Shown here: positions 48,150-59,723 of the stretch, in pieces | Layout of the letters: each line of letters opens with the position of its first letter | Position numbering within the stretch: the stretch's first letter is position 1 | DNA from: Mixophyes australis | Taxonomy: Eukaryota; Chordata; Amphibia; Anura; Limnodynastidae | Direction: 5' to 3' | NCBI GenBank assembly: GCA_036250195.1 | Contig: JAVHZZ010000003.1 | Location: 296,451,565-296,515,564 of the forward strand | DNA length: 64,000 bases | Notes under the pieces: model-generated | Database searches by the model: none | Seen by the model: the letters and a program-made list of their open reading frames with translations, nothing else | What the model was told of the DNA's origin: nothing | Translations under genes and position numbers: made by a program

Positions 48150-50550
48150 AGTTAACCACAGTCAAAGTGGAAATTTAGAAGTGGCAGTATGAAAAATTTC
48201 ATGGGAATGTAATTGAATGGAATTTGATAGTTTTACAATGAAGGCTGTAGGAGGAGTGACAGTATGGCATACCAGTGTATTTGCCCCCACTTCGACCACT
48301 GAGTAGAAGTATTTTATACTGGATTTGGTTAAAAACAAGCAACACATGGTGGAGTTTTGTGCTTGTCTTTGTGCATACTCCACTAAGTGCTCTTTGTACC
48401 TGTTGTTCTGTTCTCTCACCCAGTTTTTGCGGACTGCTCTACCACACAATTTTGAGTTAACCAATTTGACATTTTTGCAATTAAATAAAATGAAATCAAC
48501 ACTGTCAACAATGGTGTTTTGTTCTGTCTCTGACACACACAATATTGTTTATTATCATATGACAATATTTTAAATTTAGACATCAATAATATTCGCTAAT
48601 ACTTAAATTTCTTGAGTGAAATTGTTGTTTATTTTACATAGTGTTTTTCTTAATGTTTTACTGCTGCATCAATTATGTCTTAGAGGTATTATTTCATTAT
48701 AATAGTGCAAGATTACTAGCTGCTTGAGAAAGACTAAAACAGTCAAAGTCACCAGAATAACTGACAGCAATAATTTTCTGAAGTTTAATTATTTTTAGTA
48801 AGTAAATGATGGTTGATACTTACATGATAGCCTTATCATTGCACAGTAGACCCTTTTTCTGCACCAGCAGCTTAAGGCAACTTAAAAGTATGTATAGAGC
48901 GTGTGTTCGCTCCAATCATCTGAACTGTGTCTGACCACCACCCCCTTGTTTGTTTTACATATGATTTCTGGGCAATCAGACAACAAAGGAGAGGCCAAAA
49001 GGATACTATTATTATATTTTGACAACATTGGAAGAGGGACTCATATTATAAGTTGGGCATAAATATTCTATACTATACTAAATACATTGCTTATGAACTT
49101 TATTAATTAAGCACTGTCATGCTTTCTTTTATGCTTTTAATGAAGTGATTTGCCTACAACTATGAGTATGTAGACAGATGTAATAATATGTTGTTTTTAT
49201 AAGTTTTTAATTTAATTTTTAATCTATAAAAAAATATTATTTCATTTTTAATCCATACTATTGCTATTTTTGCTACATTGTTTTTAATTTAATAGTTTTG
49301 ATTCATTATATTTGATTTTATTATTATTTATTATTGCTTTTATATTTTATTCTACTATTTAATGTGCCAACATTTTATTTAGATTTTAACTCTTGATTTA
49401 GGTATTTTCTCCTAGTTACATGATTCTGCATCTCACATAAATCCATAAAAGTTCCTACTCAGTTTGGGAAAAAATTGTCAATTTCAATGCAATTTGCTCT
49501 TCTCTAACAGTTAGACTTTTGCATAGTGTACTTCTTGATATTTTTCCATCTCCTTGCAAACTAAGGTACATTTCTAGCTCTCAGATACATATGCCAGGAG
49601 CAGAAAGAGTATACATGCACATCAAGTGACTTTCCTAATGCCAGACCACTGTGTAAAAATGGTGTAACGTTTTGGATAAACTTCAAAAGTGTGCTTTGTG
49701 TCTCCTGACACTCATTAGCCTAGTTAGCTCTAGGTAACAATTTGTATCAATCAGGGAATATATCATTATTTTCTGTAAGATAATGATTTGCAAGAAGCTA
49801 TTAATTAGCATTAGGGAGCCTTTAGTATTGCAATAATGTCAGGAAAGTACTTAATTGCCACTAGGAAGGTATTAGTGTTAGAAAGTCATTCATTTTCTTT
49901 AACAGGGTGCCACTCACTACCACAGTGAGCAGCAGTATATAAGCTTATAACTTGTTAGCTGTCCTTTATGTTACCATAAGGGTTATTTTCTCTTAATTGA
50001 CTGTTTTCTAACACTGCAGATTTTAGCCAAAATGCTCACAATGTCCAAAATTAGAATTAAGACTTCCACATGTGAAACTAATATATTATTCGTATGCAGG
50101 ATAATTATATACATAAAATTGCATGTGACACACATTAATAAACCATTTATAAAAGTCATAGTAAGGAAATTATGTGTAAATTCCACTGTGGCAGAGGCCA
50201 ATGTGTCTGAATAAAAGTCTTTGCATGTACAGTTCTGCAGAATATATTGGCGCTATATAAATAAAGAATAAAACTAATGAGACGCTATGATCAGCATTGT
50301 TAAAGGAGCAAGGCTCCTCAACGGAACAATTAAATTATGAAAATTATGAAGGCTAATTGTTTTGTTGAACAGGTGGAGACCTTGTTACTATTTTGTCATT
50401 TACTAACAATTAATTACCTGGCAGGGGGGTAGGGAGGTGTCTTCATGACTGCCTGAACTCATCAGGGCCACCCCTGGCCCAAAGAAAGTGAGCTATATGC
50501 AGCAGGTATCCTTGCAGCTAATCAGATTTGCGGTCTGTTATTGTAGAGAG
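48150..50550. other. No gene recognised
   Basis: Very AT-rich, with TTTTAATTTAAT-type words near 49200-49370. GGCGCTATATAAATAAAG near 50251 resembles a short L2/SINE 3' tail. No coding similarity was seen; the 126-codon minus frame (48162-48542) has no motif. Confidence 0.5.
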
Positions 50551-50555
50551 CAGGT

Positions 50556-51140
50556 GTGCCCAGACATATACCTCAGTGATAGATAGTTTACTTCGGAAAG
50601 CTCTGTGTCATTTTGGAATCAATCTGATTTGAATGAAAATTTTATTCCTAAGGTGGGGGGTGAAGAGCCTGTAAGAAGGGTTTAAAATCATCTGCTTTAG
50701 ACATTACATTGTGCATTTTCATGAGGGGGGTCTATCAAGACTGAAATGTCCAATATTTCTCAATTGTGTTCCCTCACACACCAGGTCATAACTAGTAAGT
50801 AGTGACTCTGATTTTATTTCCTATTTTATTTTCTGAAACGTATTTGTGCAATATATTGTACGTCTTGTTATTAATTTTTATAACTAAGCATTGGAAGCAT
50901 AGTTCAGATTAAATAAATTTAATCTAGTGTGCTCTCTGTGATTCTTTTTGATCATACGAAGCCCAGGGAGGCTCATGCTACATGTGTATATGATTTAAAT
51001 GGGAAATATTAATAAGTGGCTCTGGTGAACGTAAGAACACCATAATAAATCCTTTGTGGTGGCAGAAAATGTGTATTCAGTGCTAAGGTGATGCCGGTCA
51101 CGGCCAGCTGTTCAGATTGCTGTATCTGGGACGGGCTGGG
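50556..51140 (+). repeat. LTR-like interspersed repeat, copy 3 (5'-truncated)
   Basis: Collinear with the second half of copies 1 and 2: CAGTGATAGATAGTTTACTT, GAAGAGCCTGTAAGAAGGG, ATTAATAAGTGGCTCTGGTG and GCTGTATCTGGGACGGGCTG. It lacks the TGTAYGACAATG start. It ends about 400 bp before the Harbinger element. Confidence 0.55.
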
Positions 51141-51893
51141 CGGGCCACGGAATTCTTAATTTCGTGAAATGAGGTAATCCTTATCTTACAAGACTAAGAG
51201 ATTTCCTGCTCACTTTGTATGAAACTTCCACCCTGACAGATGTCCAGGCCACTGTCAACAGCACATGTAAGTACAGAGGCATGTTATAGCTGGGGTGTCA
51301 TCAGTGCTCAAAGTGTGGTGGTGTGTCCCAGAATGACATACCTGCACTTCTTCGTCGCACTTCCTTGCAGGCAGCCAGGGTCTGCAGAATGCTTGTCCCT
51401 GTAAATACTGTGGCCACCACTGAAATTGGACTGGCTGTTGAATTTAGAGACATTTTCTGTGTGATCCCTGCCAGTATCTTCAGGCCCAAAATTCAGCATG
51501 TGATCATCACCAAAGGAGCTACTTCAACATCCTCTTGTCACACAGGGTCTAAAGCTGGGTACACACTACAGAAATTTCGACCAACTTTTTATGCCGAGCA
51601 ATTTTACATGCGATCAATGGTCCGATCGCTTGCTCCATGGACTGCATACACACTAGCCTTGTTTAGGACAAGAAAGGGAAGAGCGGACGTCCCGTTAGCG
51701 ACTTTTTACAGCCATGTTGTTGTGAACAATGATTTAAATTTTGTACACACTGCAGCGACATTTGCGGGAAATGTACGAGATACCAAAGACATTAGCATAA
51801 AGGGGCAGACCTTGCACTATAGTTAACTCCCAAAACAGCTTAAAAACAGAAGGCTACACTGTCCCTTCATTCATTCCCATTTGTAAACGTACA

Positions 51894-53885
51894 ATGGCTA
51901 CAGAACAAGAACAAGCAGCTGCACTTCTCATGCTTGCTGTGGCAAGAAAACTGCTGGTACTGAACCAAAGAGAAAGAAGGAGAAAGAATAGTTAGATCTT
52001 GTTGGAGCAAAGAGTGGTCCAACAGAAGAGACACATTCTGTCATATGCCCCTGCTACAGGAGATACGGGACAACAACCCCGATGATTTCAAGAATTTTCT
52101 TCGTATGAAAGATTCAACTTTTCAGGAACTGCTCCAACTTGTAACCCCTCTCATCCAGAGGGAGAACACCCATTTAAGGAGACCCATACCGCCAGAGCAA
52201 AGACTGGTGGCAACACTACGATTTTTGGCAACAGGGAGAACACTGGCAGATCTTAAATACAGCACGGCTATTTCACCTCCAGCTCTTGGCATGATAATAC
52301 CTGACACCTGTGATGCTATCATCGAAGTTCTCAGTGACCAGTGTATGAAGGTTGGTGAAAAGAAATAGTATTTATTGTAAAAATAGCGTTTTACATATTA
52401 ACATATATAACATTGTAAAAATACATTTAACTTGGAATGTGCAAATCATAAATTGTTAGGACCAGAGCAATAGTTTATAAATGTTGGTAGTGCAAAATTT
52501 CGCTTGTGTCCATACCAGGTGTGTCCCTACCGTAATGTGGCATCCTTACTGATGGTAATGGTGTGGATGTCATAAAGGTTGGGACATGTCGCTTTGTCCA
52601 CCCATGGTCTGAAATGTGTATGCTTGTTTGTGTCTATGGTTAATTGTGGAAAGACATGTGTCCGGCCACAAATCTTCAGCGGTAGCTCTACACATGACGT
52701 CGCACAGCAGCCGCTCCATTTCAGTTTGTATGCGCTTGCTACTACTTCTCATTTTGCTAGCTATTGTTGATGCGAGTAAATCAAATGTGTCCTGTTCCTT
52801 TCTTGGTGTTAGCAGACTGTTAGCGCAATCAAGCATCCTTTCTGCTAGTGCATCAGTTTCTTGTATTTCATTTATTCTGTGTCTCTTTCGCTTCTGATTT
52901 ATTTTTGCTGGTGTATCACCTTGGGTCACATCTTGCCTGTCTGCAGTTAGCTGGCTTTCACGTGGAGTGGGATTAATTGTTGTAGCATCCGGGTCTTCAA
53001 CTTCCAGCAAGAGCCCATCAGACTGTAGTGCAGGCTGAAAAAGAGAAAACGAATGAGGGGATGCAATTGCATGCATGTTCAAATGTAAACTATGTACACA
53101 TCTTTATGTTTCAGTTTCCATCGACCGAAGCAGACTGGAAAGTGATAGCGGAAGACTTTGAGAGACTATGGAATTTCCCAAATTGCGGTGGTGCTATTGA
53201 TGGCAAACATGTCCGAATCATGCCACCATCAAACAGTGGATCTTTCTACTACAACTACAAAGGGTTTTTCAGCATTATTTTAATGGCCATCGTGGATGCG
53301 AACTATGAGTTCCTATTTGTGGACATTGGAAAAAATGAAAGAGTCTCAGATGGTGGTGCATTGGAGCATACTGCCTTCCATAACAAACTAAAAAACAATG
53401 CCCTAAACCTTCCATCGCGGAGCAGCACAAAATATGGATTAAACTTTGTGTTTGTGGCAGATGACGCCGTTGCATTGCACAACAATGTATTAAAACCGTA
53501 CCCTCAAAGAAATATGACCATTGAAAGGCGTATATTTAATTACAGACTGTCACGTGCTTGGCGTGTCATTGAAAATGCCTTTGGGATTCTAAGCAACAGG
53601 TTTCGAGTTTTTCATTCGACAATAAACCCGCGTTTGGACAAAATTGACAAAGTTGTGATGGCCTGTTGTGTTCTGCATAACTTTCTGCGGCGTAAAAGCA
53701 ACAGTGGACGTACCACTCAGGTCAATGTGGAAAGTAATGCCGAGGACATGGAGGTAGTGGGCTTAACACCATTAGAGTGTGGACACTCTAAAAACAGTAG
53801 TTCAGTGGCAAAATTAAATCGTGAGGCCTACCTTACGTATTTCAACGGTGATGGTGACGTGCCATGGCAAAATGATTGTATATGA
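51894..53885 (+). CDS. Harbinger DDE transposase (HARBI1-like), two exons, one frameshift
   Basis: This gene would encode the cut-and-paste nuclease of the element. Exon 1 runs 51894-52350. It starts MATEQEQAAALLMLAVARKL and includes NPDDFKNFLRMKDSTFQELL and RPIPPEQRLVATLRFLATGR, the helical N-terminal part of HARBI1-like proteins. Exon 2 (53115-53885) carries the DDE nuclease: GGAIDGKHVRI (first Asp), FVFVADDAVAL (second Asp) and SRAWRVIENAFGIL (Glu). The intron 52351-53114 has a GT donor after AAG and a TTTATGTTTCAG acceptor, phase 0. An AATAAA lies at 53939-53944. One frameshift between 51964 and 51992 separates the starting frame from the rest; the frame from about 51994 (RSCWSKEWSNRRDTF) is otherwise open to the stop. 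Catalytic residues are intact. Confidence 0.85.
52351..53114 (+). other. Transposase intron containing the MADF-gene terminal exon
   Basis: Donor AAG|GTTGGT, acceptor CAG|TTTCCA. On the opposite strand the intron contains the whole last exon of the MADF gene (52570-53034) and its AATAAA (complement of 52371-52376), which lies only about 20 bases past the donor. Confidence 0.8.
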
Positions 53886-54398
53886 CTATTTATATACATG
53901 TTATGCATTGTTATTGTGTTGTTGATTGTTTGAACATTAATAAATCTGTTACATTACAACATCATAATGTGCTGTACTTACTGTGCCGCTTGCAGGTATA
54001 TCATATGCTTGCTCTACCTCTGGGGATGAACTGCTGTCTGTGGGCATGCTGCTAGTGGACGTACGTGGTGTTTCTTGGTCCCTCACAAAGTGTAACATAT
54101 CAAAGTACCATAGCTTTGGCACATACACGTCTTCAGCTGCAGCTCCTGATTTTTTGGATGCTTCAACTTTATTTAATTCTTTTTTATACACAATCCTAAG
54201 GTTCTGGATCTTGCTTTTTGCCCATTCAACAGTTGCTCCAGGGTGATATGGCAGACATGCTTTTACAAGCTCTTGCATCGCCATGTTTCGCATCATTCTG
54301 TTAGAATACTCTTTGGATTTGGCTTTCCACAAACATGGGTGAGCCCTGTAGGTCTCAATAAAATCCTTCATTAGGTCAGCATTTCTTTTATATGCCAT
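52570..54398 (-). CDS. MADF-BESS DNA-binding protein of the Harbinger element, two exons
   Basis: Two minus-strand exons, 54398-53982 and 53034-52570, give about 293 residues. Exon 1 starts MAYKRNADLMKDFIETYRAH; an upstream in-frame ATG exists but lacks MADF similarity. It encodes a MADF domain (Myb/SANT-like): CLWKAKSKEYSNR, WAKSKIQNLRIVYKKELNKV, KKSGAAAEDVYVPKLWYFD. Exon 2 has a basic stretch, QKRKRHRI, likely a nuclear signal, and a C-terminal helical BESS-like segment, FDLLASTIASKMRSSSKRIQ. The intron 53981-53035 has donor GTAAGT and acceptor TTTTCTCTTTTTCAG, phase 0. AATAAA is the complement of 52371-52376. In Harbinger elements the second protein is thought to bind the ends and help import the transposase; that role is inferred here. 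No internal stop was seen. Confidence 0.8.
53035..53981 (-). other. MADF-gene intron containing the transposase terminal exon
   Basis: On the opposite strand this intron holds all of transposase exon 2 (53115-53885) and its AATAAA at 53939-53944. With the reciprocal arrangement above, the two genes are interlocked without any exon overlap. Confidence 0.8.
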
Positions 54399-54443
54399 TA
54401 TGATTATCTGTTTGGGTATAATAAAAAGAAACATAAGTCCCAT

Positions 54444-54720
54444 CCGTGCTGTAAATTACACCAATGCAAGTACACAGGTATGTATCAATCAGAAATAACT
54501 TACCGTATATGTGAACGAATGTACAGCTCCGAAGAATCGTAAAATCCCTTTGTATGTAATGGTCATGAACGGGTTACAGTTATAGAAAAAAAACACTAAT
54601 ACACGAGGTTATTATGCACGAATAGGCATCACCCACAATGCTCCATTCTGTAAACAAACGCCCATGTCTGAGTGTATAAAATTATAGAGGAGCCTGTCTG
54701 GCGCCGAGGAACGTGAGAAG
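54444..54720. promoter_or_regulatory. Head-to-head intergenic region (MADF gene / Myb gene)
   Basis: About 320 bases separate the MADF start (54398, minus) from the Myb start (54721, plus). A TATAAA at 54675-54680 lies 41 bases before the Myb ATG and would suit transcription starting in the GC-richer GAGGAGCCTGTCTGGCGCC. No matching TATA was recognised for the MADF gene. A shared bidirectional promoter is an inference. Confidence 0.5.
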
Positions 54721-55629
54721 ATGGAGAATAAAGAGAAGGTGTTAGTGGGGGTTGAAGCAATGGAGACGGAGACGCAGTCACAAATGGTGGCGGAAGGGCC
54801 AACAAATATAGGAAAAGTTACAGAGGGGGATGCAGATGCCCAAGAAGAATGTACTGCAATTAAAAGAGCAAAGTCAATGAGCCCAAGAGAGATGGAGATG
54901 ATGGTAAAAGTACTGGACCAGTACGACTACGACTGTCAAAAGCAAAAGTACAGAAAAGTGAATAATAGAAAGGAATTGATAATGCAAAAACTACTGCGAT
55001 TACTGAAGGAAAATCTTGGAAAGAAAAGAAATAAATTCCAGTCCAGAAGAGGTGGTCGGACCTTAAAAATAAAGAGGCTAGGAGACTTGAGCGAATCCGT
55101 AAAAACATAAAAAAAAGTGAGTAGCCCGTGTAGTGTACCTGTTTGAAGGACTTTATGTATTTCATTCTACTGTCACATGAACCAATGCAAACGTATGATT
55201 ATTGTTTTGTCAGAAGCAAGAATTAACGGTGACAAGGCCACTGTAGATACCCTAGATGTAATAACACCTGTTATAAAACAAGAAAAAATAAATGTGCCCG
55301 AGGGACCACAACACAAAGTGATCACGAGCAGTGTGCAAGGTGAGCACATTTCTGGTGTTGGAATAAAACTTGTATTAACTTAATTACAGATATAGAAACT
55401 AAATGGTAAAACCTTTGTATTTTCTTGCTTCATAGATACCATCGTCATATCAGGTGAAAGTTTGGAAGAGGAAAAAGTGTCGCCAAGCTCTACGATCATT
55501 TTAAAAAAAATGAAAGCCAATATTGCGAACATTAAGAGAAAAATCAAAAACCCTGATAATACTTTTGATGATTTGTTTATGCTGTTTGCAACTGTTGTGC
55601 CACAAACCAGTAGCACCCTTTCACTGTAA
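54721..55629 (+). CDS. Myb/SANT (NAIF1-like) protein, three exons, one frameshift
   Basis: Exon 1 (54721-55116) starts MENKEKVLVGVEAMETETQS and contains KRAKSMSPREMEMMVKVLDQ followed by a helical stretch. After a one-base frame change between about 55035 and 55047 the sequence reads KRWSDLKNKEARRLERIRKN, the classic third helix of NAIF1/Harbinger Myb proteins. Exon 2 is 55214-55339 and exon 3 is 55436-55629. Donors are GTGAGT and GTGAGC; acceptors are TTTTGTCAG and TTGCTTCATAG. Codon phase is kept at both junctions only in the KRWSDLK frame, which supports the model. Exon 3 ends in a helical tail, MKANIANIKRKI. AATAAA is at 55697-55702. It may be a third element gene or belong to a neighbouring insertion. 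Confidence 0.65.
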
Positions 55630-55752
55630 TACTATTTTTTTTTTACGTTTCATATTGTACTAGAGAAATTTTATATTGCAATTTTTTTTTACCAGCAATA
55701 AAACTGTTGCGTTAACACTGTGTGGTTTATTCAGAGTATTTTAGACATATTG

Positions 55753-55842
55753 GGGCATATTCATTATGTAATAAAGGTTAATATGGCGTTATAACTTTCA
55801 TAGTTTTGAAACTTTATAAAGGTTAAATGAAAAATGAATGCC
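55753..55842. repeat. Possible tiny MITE
   Basis: GGGGCATATTCATTATG on the left and the complement of TGAAAAATGAATGCCAA on the right form a weak inverted repeat about 90 bp apart. It recalls the GGGGTATATTCAATTA ends at 39065. Confidence 0.3.
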
Positions 55843-56041
55843 AACATACATGCAAAGGGTAATAACCCACGTGCTTTATACACGTGTAACGGTCTACAGC
55901 CAGACAGGTGCAATACACATCTATACAAAACACAAGCATGTGATGTGCGGATTCCGCACCACGTGGGACTGGGATTGACATAAAAAATTACATACACACG
56001 CCCCCCCAGGTCGAGGAAGTATCGGAGGATTGTCGTGGATC

Positions 56042-56531
56042 TGTCGGAAGTTTATACACACTACACAGCGAAAATGAGATTGGAAAGAAAATAAAAAGTG
56101 AAAACACGTGGACAATAGTTGGAGGAAGTTGCCTCTCATCCTTTGAAAGGATCAAATGAACTGACCTATGACCAACAGGCAACTGGAATATCATTAACCC
56201 TGGACCAATGAAGACCTCACTAAGTGTTATCTATATACATAGTGACATCATCAGTGATTTTTCTATACTGAAGCTACATATAAGCATGCTGCCCATTGTT
56301 CTGTCTCTCTCTGATTCTGACTACATGTGACCATGACTTAGTGCAACACTTAAAAGAAAATGTAATGTATTCAGTATTTTTATACTCCTGTTTTATTGCA
56401 ACATCTTTAATGCGCAAAAATGGCTTGCTGCAAATCCTGCTATATTTTGCAATTAAATATCTTTGTGCTTTGGAACCACAATAATCGCATTGGACAATGT
56501 TTTATTGGTAAATGATAAAATAACTTTAATA
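56042..56531 (+). repeat. 5' LTR of the endogenous retrovirus
   Basis: About 430 bp (from 56101) align closely to 63249-63676, including ACATCATCAGTG, a TATAAG at 56279-56284, CCCATTGTTCTGTCTCTCTC and the end ACAATGTTTTATTGGTAAAT. The left limit is set at TGTCGGAAG by analogy with the 3' LTR start TGTCGAAG. Relative to the 3' LTR about 350 bases are absent near the U3 start. Confidence 0.75.
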
Positions 56532-56534
56532 ATT

Positions 56535-56552
56535 TGGGGGCACGAAAAGGCG
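56535..56552 (+). other. Primer-binding-site-like sequence
   Basis: TGGGGGCACGAAAAGG lies 3 bases after the 5' LTR. The first seven bases match the tRNA-Pro type primer site (TGGGGGC); the rest is diverged, so the primer is uncertain. Confidence 0.4.
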
Positions 56553-56559
56553 CTACATT

Positions 56560-59500
56560 GCTCAAGGATTTGCAAAACTGATGGATTTCGGTTTAACAAC
56601 AAAGGGTGGGACGTCATATACTGGTGAGAATGCAAATATTTCTATGGCTTTATATCATCTAGTGTTGTTAAACCGAATATCGTTTTGTGTAATCTATGGG
56701 GTGCTAGTGAGAACTTAGGGACAAGAGAGAAAAACTGTTTCTTTTTCATGTCATTTTGCATTTTAAATGTGGTTTGTTTGCTTAGCATACGCATGTGTTC
56801 CTGTGTTGCCACATGTTTAAGCAGTTGCGTTGATAGATAGTCCTGTTGTATTATATAGGGAAATGAATTGTTAAAACCTCTGAGAAGTTATTACAACCAT
56901 TTGGGAATGTATATTTTCTGTGCAGAAAACAAAGGTGTATATGTATGTGAATTGTGTGATTCTGAAGTGAAAAGTTGATTTAAGCAGAGAGTATCGGTTG
57001 CTGTTTGACGAGACAGGTAGGACAGCCGATGACTGGTTTGCATGGCAGCTATACTGGTGGCAAAAACAAGAGGTTTTCGTAGCACGCCCAATAGTAATCG
57101 CAAAGTTTATCGATAGTTAGTATCTCTAAGCGGGACGATCGGACCGCACGGTTAAGCGTGAGACCGTGATTGTGACTTGGGAGAGTAGCTGAAGGTAATA
57201 CGCTGGCAGTGATGCCAGTTGTAAAATACTCAGCAGGTGTGCTGGAAAGGCAGGGTATTGCGAAGTTGATATTTCTGTGCTCCCATTTTCTGTGTTAGGT
57301 TTTTCACATTGGGTACCCTGACAATCGCATGTTGTTGTTCAGTTGTACTTAGTCGAGAAGACGTGAGTGGACACAGATTGTGTAATTCGTCCACGGCCAA
57401 TAAAAATCTCCAGTGGTGGTTGTGTGTTTCAAAGCGTTGGAAAAAGTCTGTTTCCACATGGGTGCTTAGCAAAGGCTAGAGATGGTCAATGATGTGCGGC
57501 CTAAGGAAGGGCCGGTTGGTTCGGCGAGGTTTTTTATGTTTAAGAAATATGGTGCTTACTCAACGGTGTACTGTGACCTATGGGTCAAGATGACCGATGA
57601 ATGTGTGATATCCTTTCCCATGGTTTGGAATATTTATCAAGAGTTACTGCATAAGGTTAGGGATAAAAATATTTGTGAAAACTGAAGAATTAAACTGACT
57701 AATTGAAACTGTGTCAATAGTAAAGGGAGCAGGTAGCAGGATAGCGTGCGGAGTGGAAAATGGCGTTGATGAGCGTAGAGAAGCGTGCGCAAGCAGGAAA
57801 GTATAAAAACGAATAAAAAAAAAACAAACTTATAAAAATAGCAAATGTAACTGATAATCTGTATTAGCTGTATAATTATTCAGGTTTAAAGCTGAGTAAT
57901 TAAATGTATATTTCTTTGTGTGTTTGTGTATGGTGTGTGTGGTTGAATTTAGAAAAAAAACCTGAAATAGAAAAAAAAAAGACCAGTCTTTCAAACAGTC
58001 AGAAAAAACTAATGTTTTATTCCTATCATAAAGTGCAGCCAGGAAAAAGAAGTGTACAAAAGAAATTTGTTTTGTCCATGCCATGGCTTAGACTCAGGAA
58101 TCCTAGAAGAAAAGAATCAGGTTTCACATGTATGTGCTATTCAATAGGTGAGAGATATCCATTGTTTCCAGACAAATGGTCTTAGTTAATTGACCCTGAC
58201 TGAAATGAAGTTATATAGCCTTAGAACAATAAAAGTATTGCAGATAACCATTGCTAAGGAATTTTCCTGCATAGAAACAATGGTTTTGGGGTTTTTTTGT
58301 TTTTGTTTGTTTGTTTTCTCTTGTCTAGTGCTTATTTTCCTGTGGCTGGTCGATGATAAGAATTGAAAGTAAATAAATTAAACTGTTTGTTTTTCTTTGT
58401 TATTTGATACTAACTTTGTTTTGTTCCTCTCTTCTGTAGATTAGGACAGCCAAAGAAATATATATTTAGTAATAAAGGGGATTGCAGGAGAAGTACAAAG
58501 CTTTCCCTTGAAAGATAAATCAACAATGGGTCATTGTAACACTCTTTCTTCTAATTGCAGTGACTCATGATAATTTATTTGGTTGAGATTTATTATTTAA
58601 AATGAAGTCTGTATATACCCTGCCTCTAATGTTGTTTTATGTAGGCAAGGAACACACATGGGAGATACAGAGTATGCGACTCAAAGGGGTAATTTTGCAC
58701 TTCTCTATTATAGTCACAAGTCCATCGCAAAGTTTGTATAGTTATGCTATTTATTGGGCTCCTTACAAGCTGATGGATGACACTGGATTGGATGGGTAAT
58801 GTAACTCGCTGTTAAATTTAATAAGAATGGGGGAGGGGTCATAGATTAAGTTAAGTGTCAATGCCCAATCCAGCTGGCATTTTGCTGTAAATCTCCTTCT
58901 CTGCTTTTTTCCTTGTCTATTGTTCTGCAAGTCACTTCAGTATTATTCTTCTTCTTTGTCTAACTGTCAGTATCTCATTCTTTTCTTATAAAGAGATACA
59001 AAATATAAAGACACTGTCCCAAAGGGTTGTAGGCAACCTCAATATTTATTTATTTTTAGGACACAAGTCTGGCATGACGGTTTTCAATTTTTTTTCAACC
59101 AAATAAGGGATGCAGTATGAAAAAAAAAATGGGTTGCTGTGCCCTGATTTGTTTATATCATCAGTGCTTGAAACTAAAGATTTGTTCATTAATTTCTCGG
59201 TAACGAGACATGAGATTGCAAGGGGATGGATAACAGCCATGCCAGACAAAGGTCCGATACTCGAGATATTGTCTCACCCATGGGGCTAAGACATTTTTGA
59301 CATCAGACAGAATTAGGGGTACACACACTACATTGACATAGTCATGAAAGTAGCTAAGGGTTTGTTTTTATGCTTATAGAAACTGTTGATTTTAATCAGG
59401 ATTTTTGTAGTGGAAATATGATTTGTTTTATAGATTGCATGTGGTATCTGCCCTCCTAAGTTCTGCCTAAACTACATATGTCTCCTGAACAAAGTATACC

Positions 59501-59700
59501 TATAGATGCATAAAGGGTGGAAGGAGACAGGAGACTTGCTGAAGGTGAAATAGGTAGATATACAGATATGCATCTCTGTGTAGAACGTTTGATTAAGATT
59601 TTTGTCACAAGACCTGACATTAGTGAAACCCTTAAGAAAATGTAAAATTTTCATGTTTTATATTTTTAATAGATAGACATGTACTGGATATTGTTATAAT
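56560..59700 (+). other. ERV leader, gag and RT region, not recognisable
   Basis: Expected to hold leader, gag, protease and RT, but no frame could be matched with confidence. The longest plus frame with any complexity (57482-57685, 67 codons) could be a gag remnant. RT motifs were searched for by eye without success, so deletion or heavy decay is likely. Confidence 0.4.
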
Positions 59701-59723
59701 TTACCCCTTTTAACTCCTCACTT

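Larger units (their letters stand above)
51551..55760. mobile_element. Harbinger-type DNA transposon with three genes
   Basis: The left terminus (TAA, then AGCTGGGTACACACTACAG from 51554) matches the ends of the 29-kb MITE. The subterminal region repeats TACACACT at 51561, 51648 and 51744, possible transposase-binding sites. Three genes follow: transposase (plus), MADF-BESS protein (minus) and a Myb/SANT protein (plus). The matching right terminus was not found, so the right limit is set just past the last AATAAA (55697-55702). The third gene could belong to a different insertion. Confidence 0.75.

Noticed and set aside
47926..48573. Frames of 66-126 codons near the L2 remnant
   Set aside because: No recognisable motif; part overlaps L2 3' untranslated sequence.
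51323..51826. 167-codon plus-strand frame
   Set aside because: It runs across the left terminus of the Harbinger element from flank into transposon and shows no domain, so it is unlikely to be one gene.
56031..56070. TTTATACACACTAC near 56052 as the missing right end of the Harbinger element
   Set aside because: It is in the same orientation as the left end, not inverted, and falls at the start of the retroviral 5' LTR.
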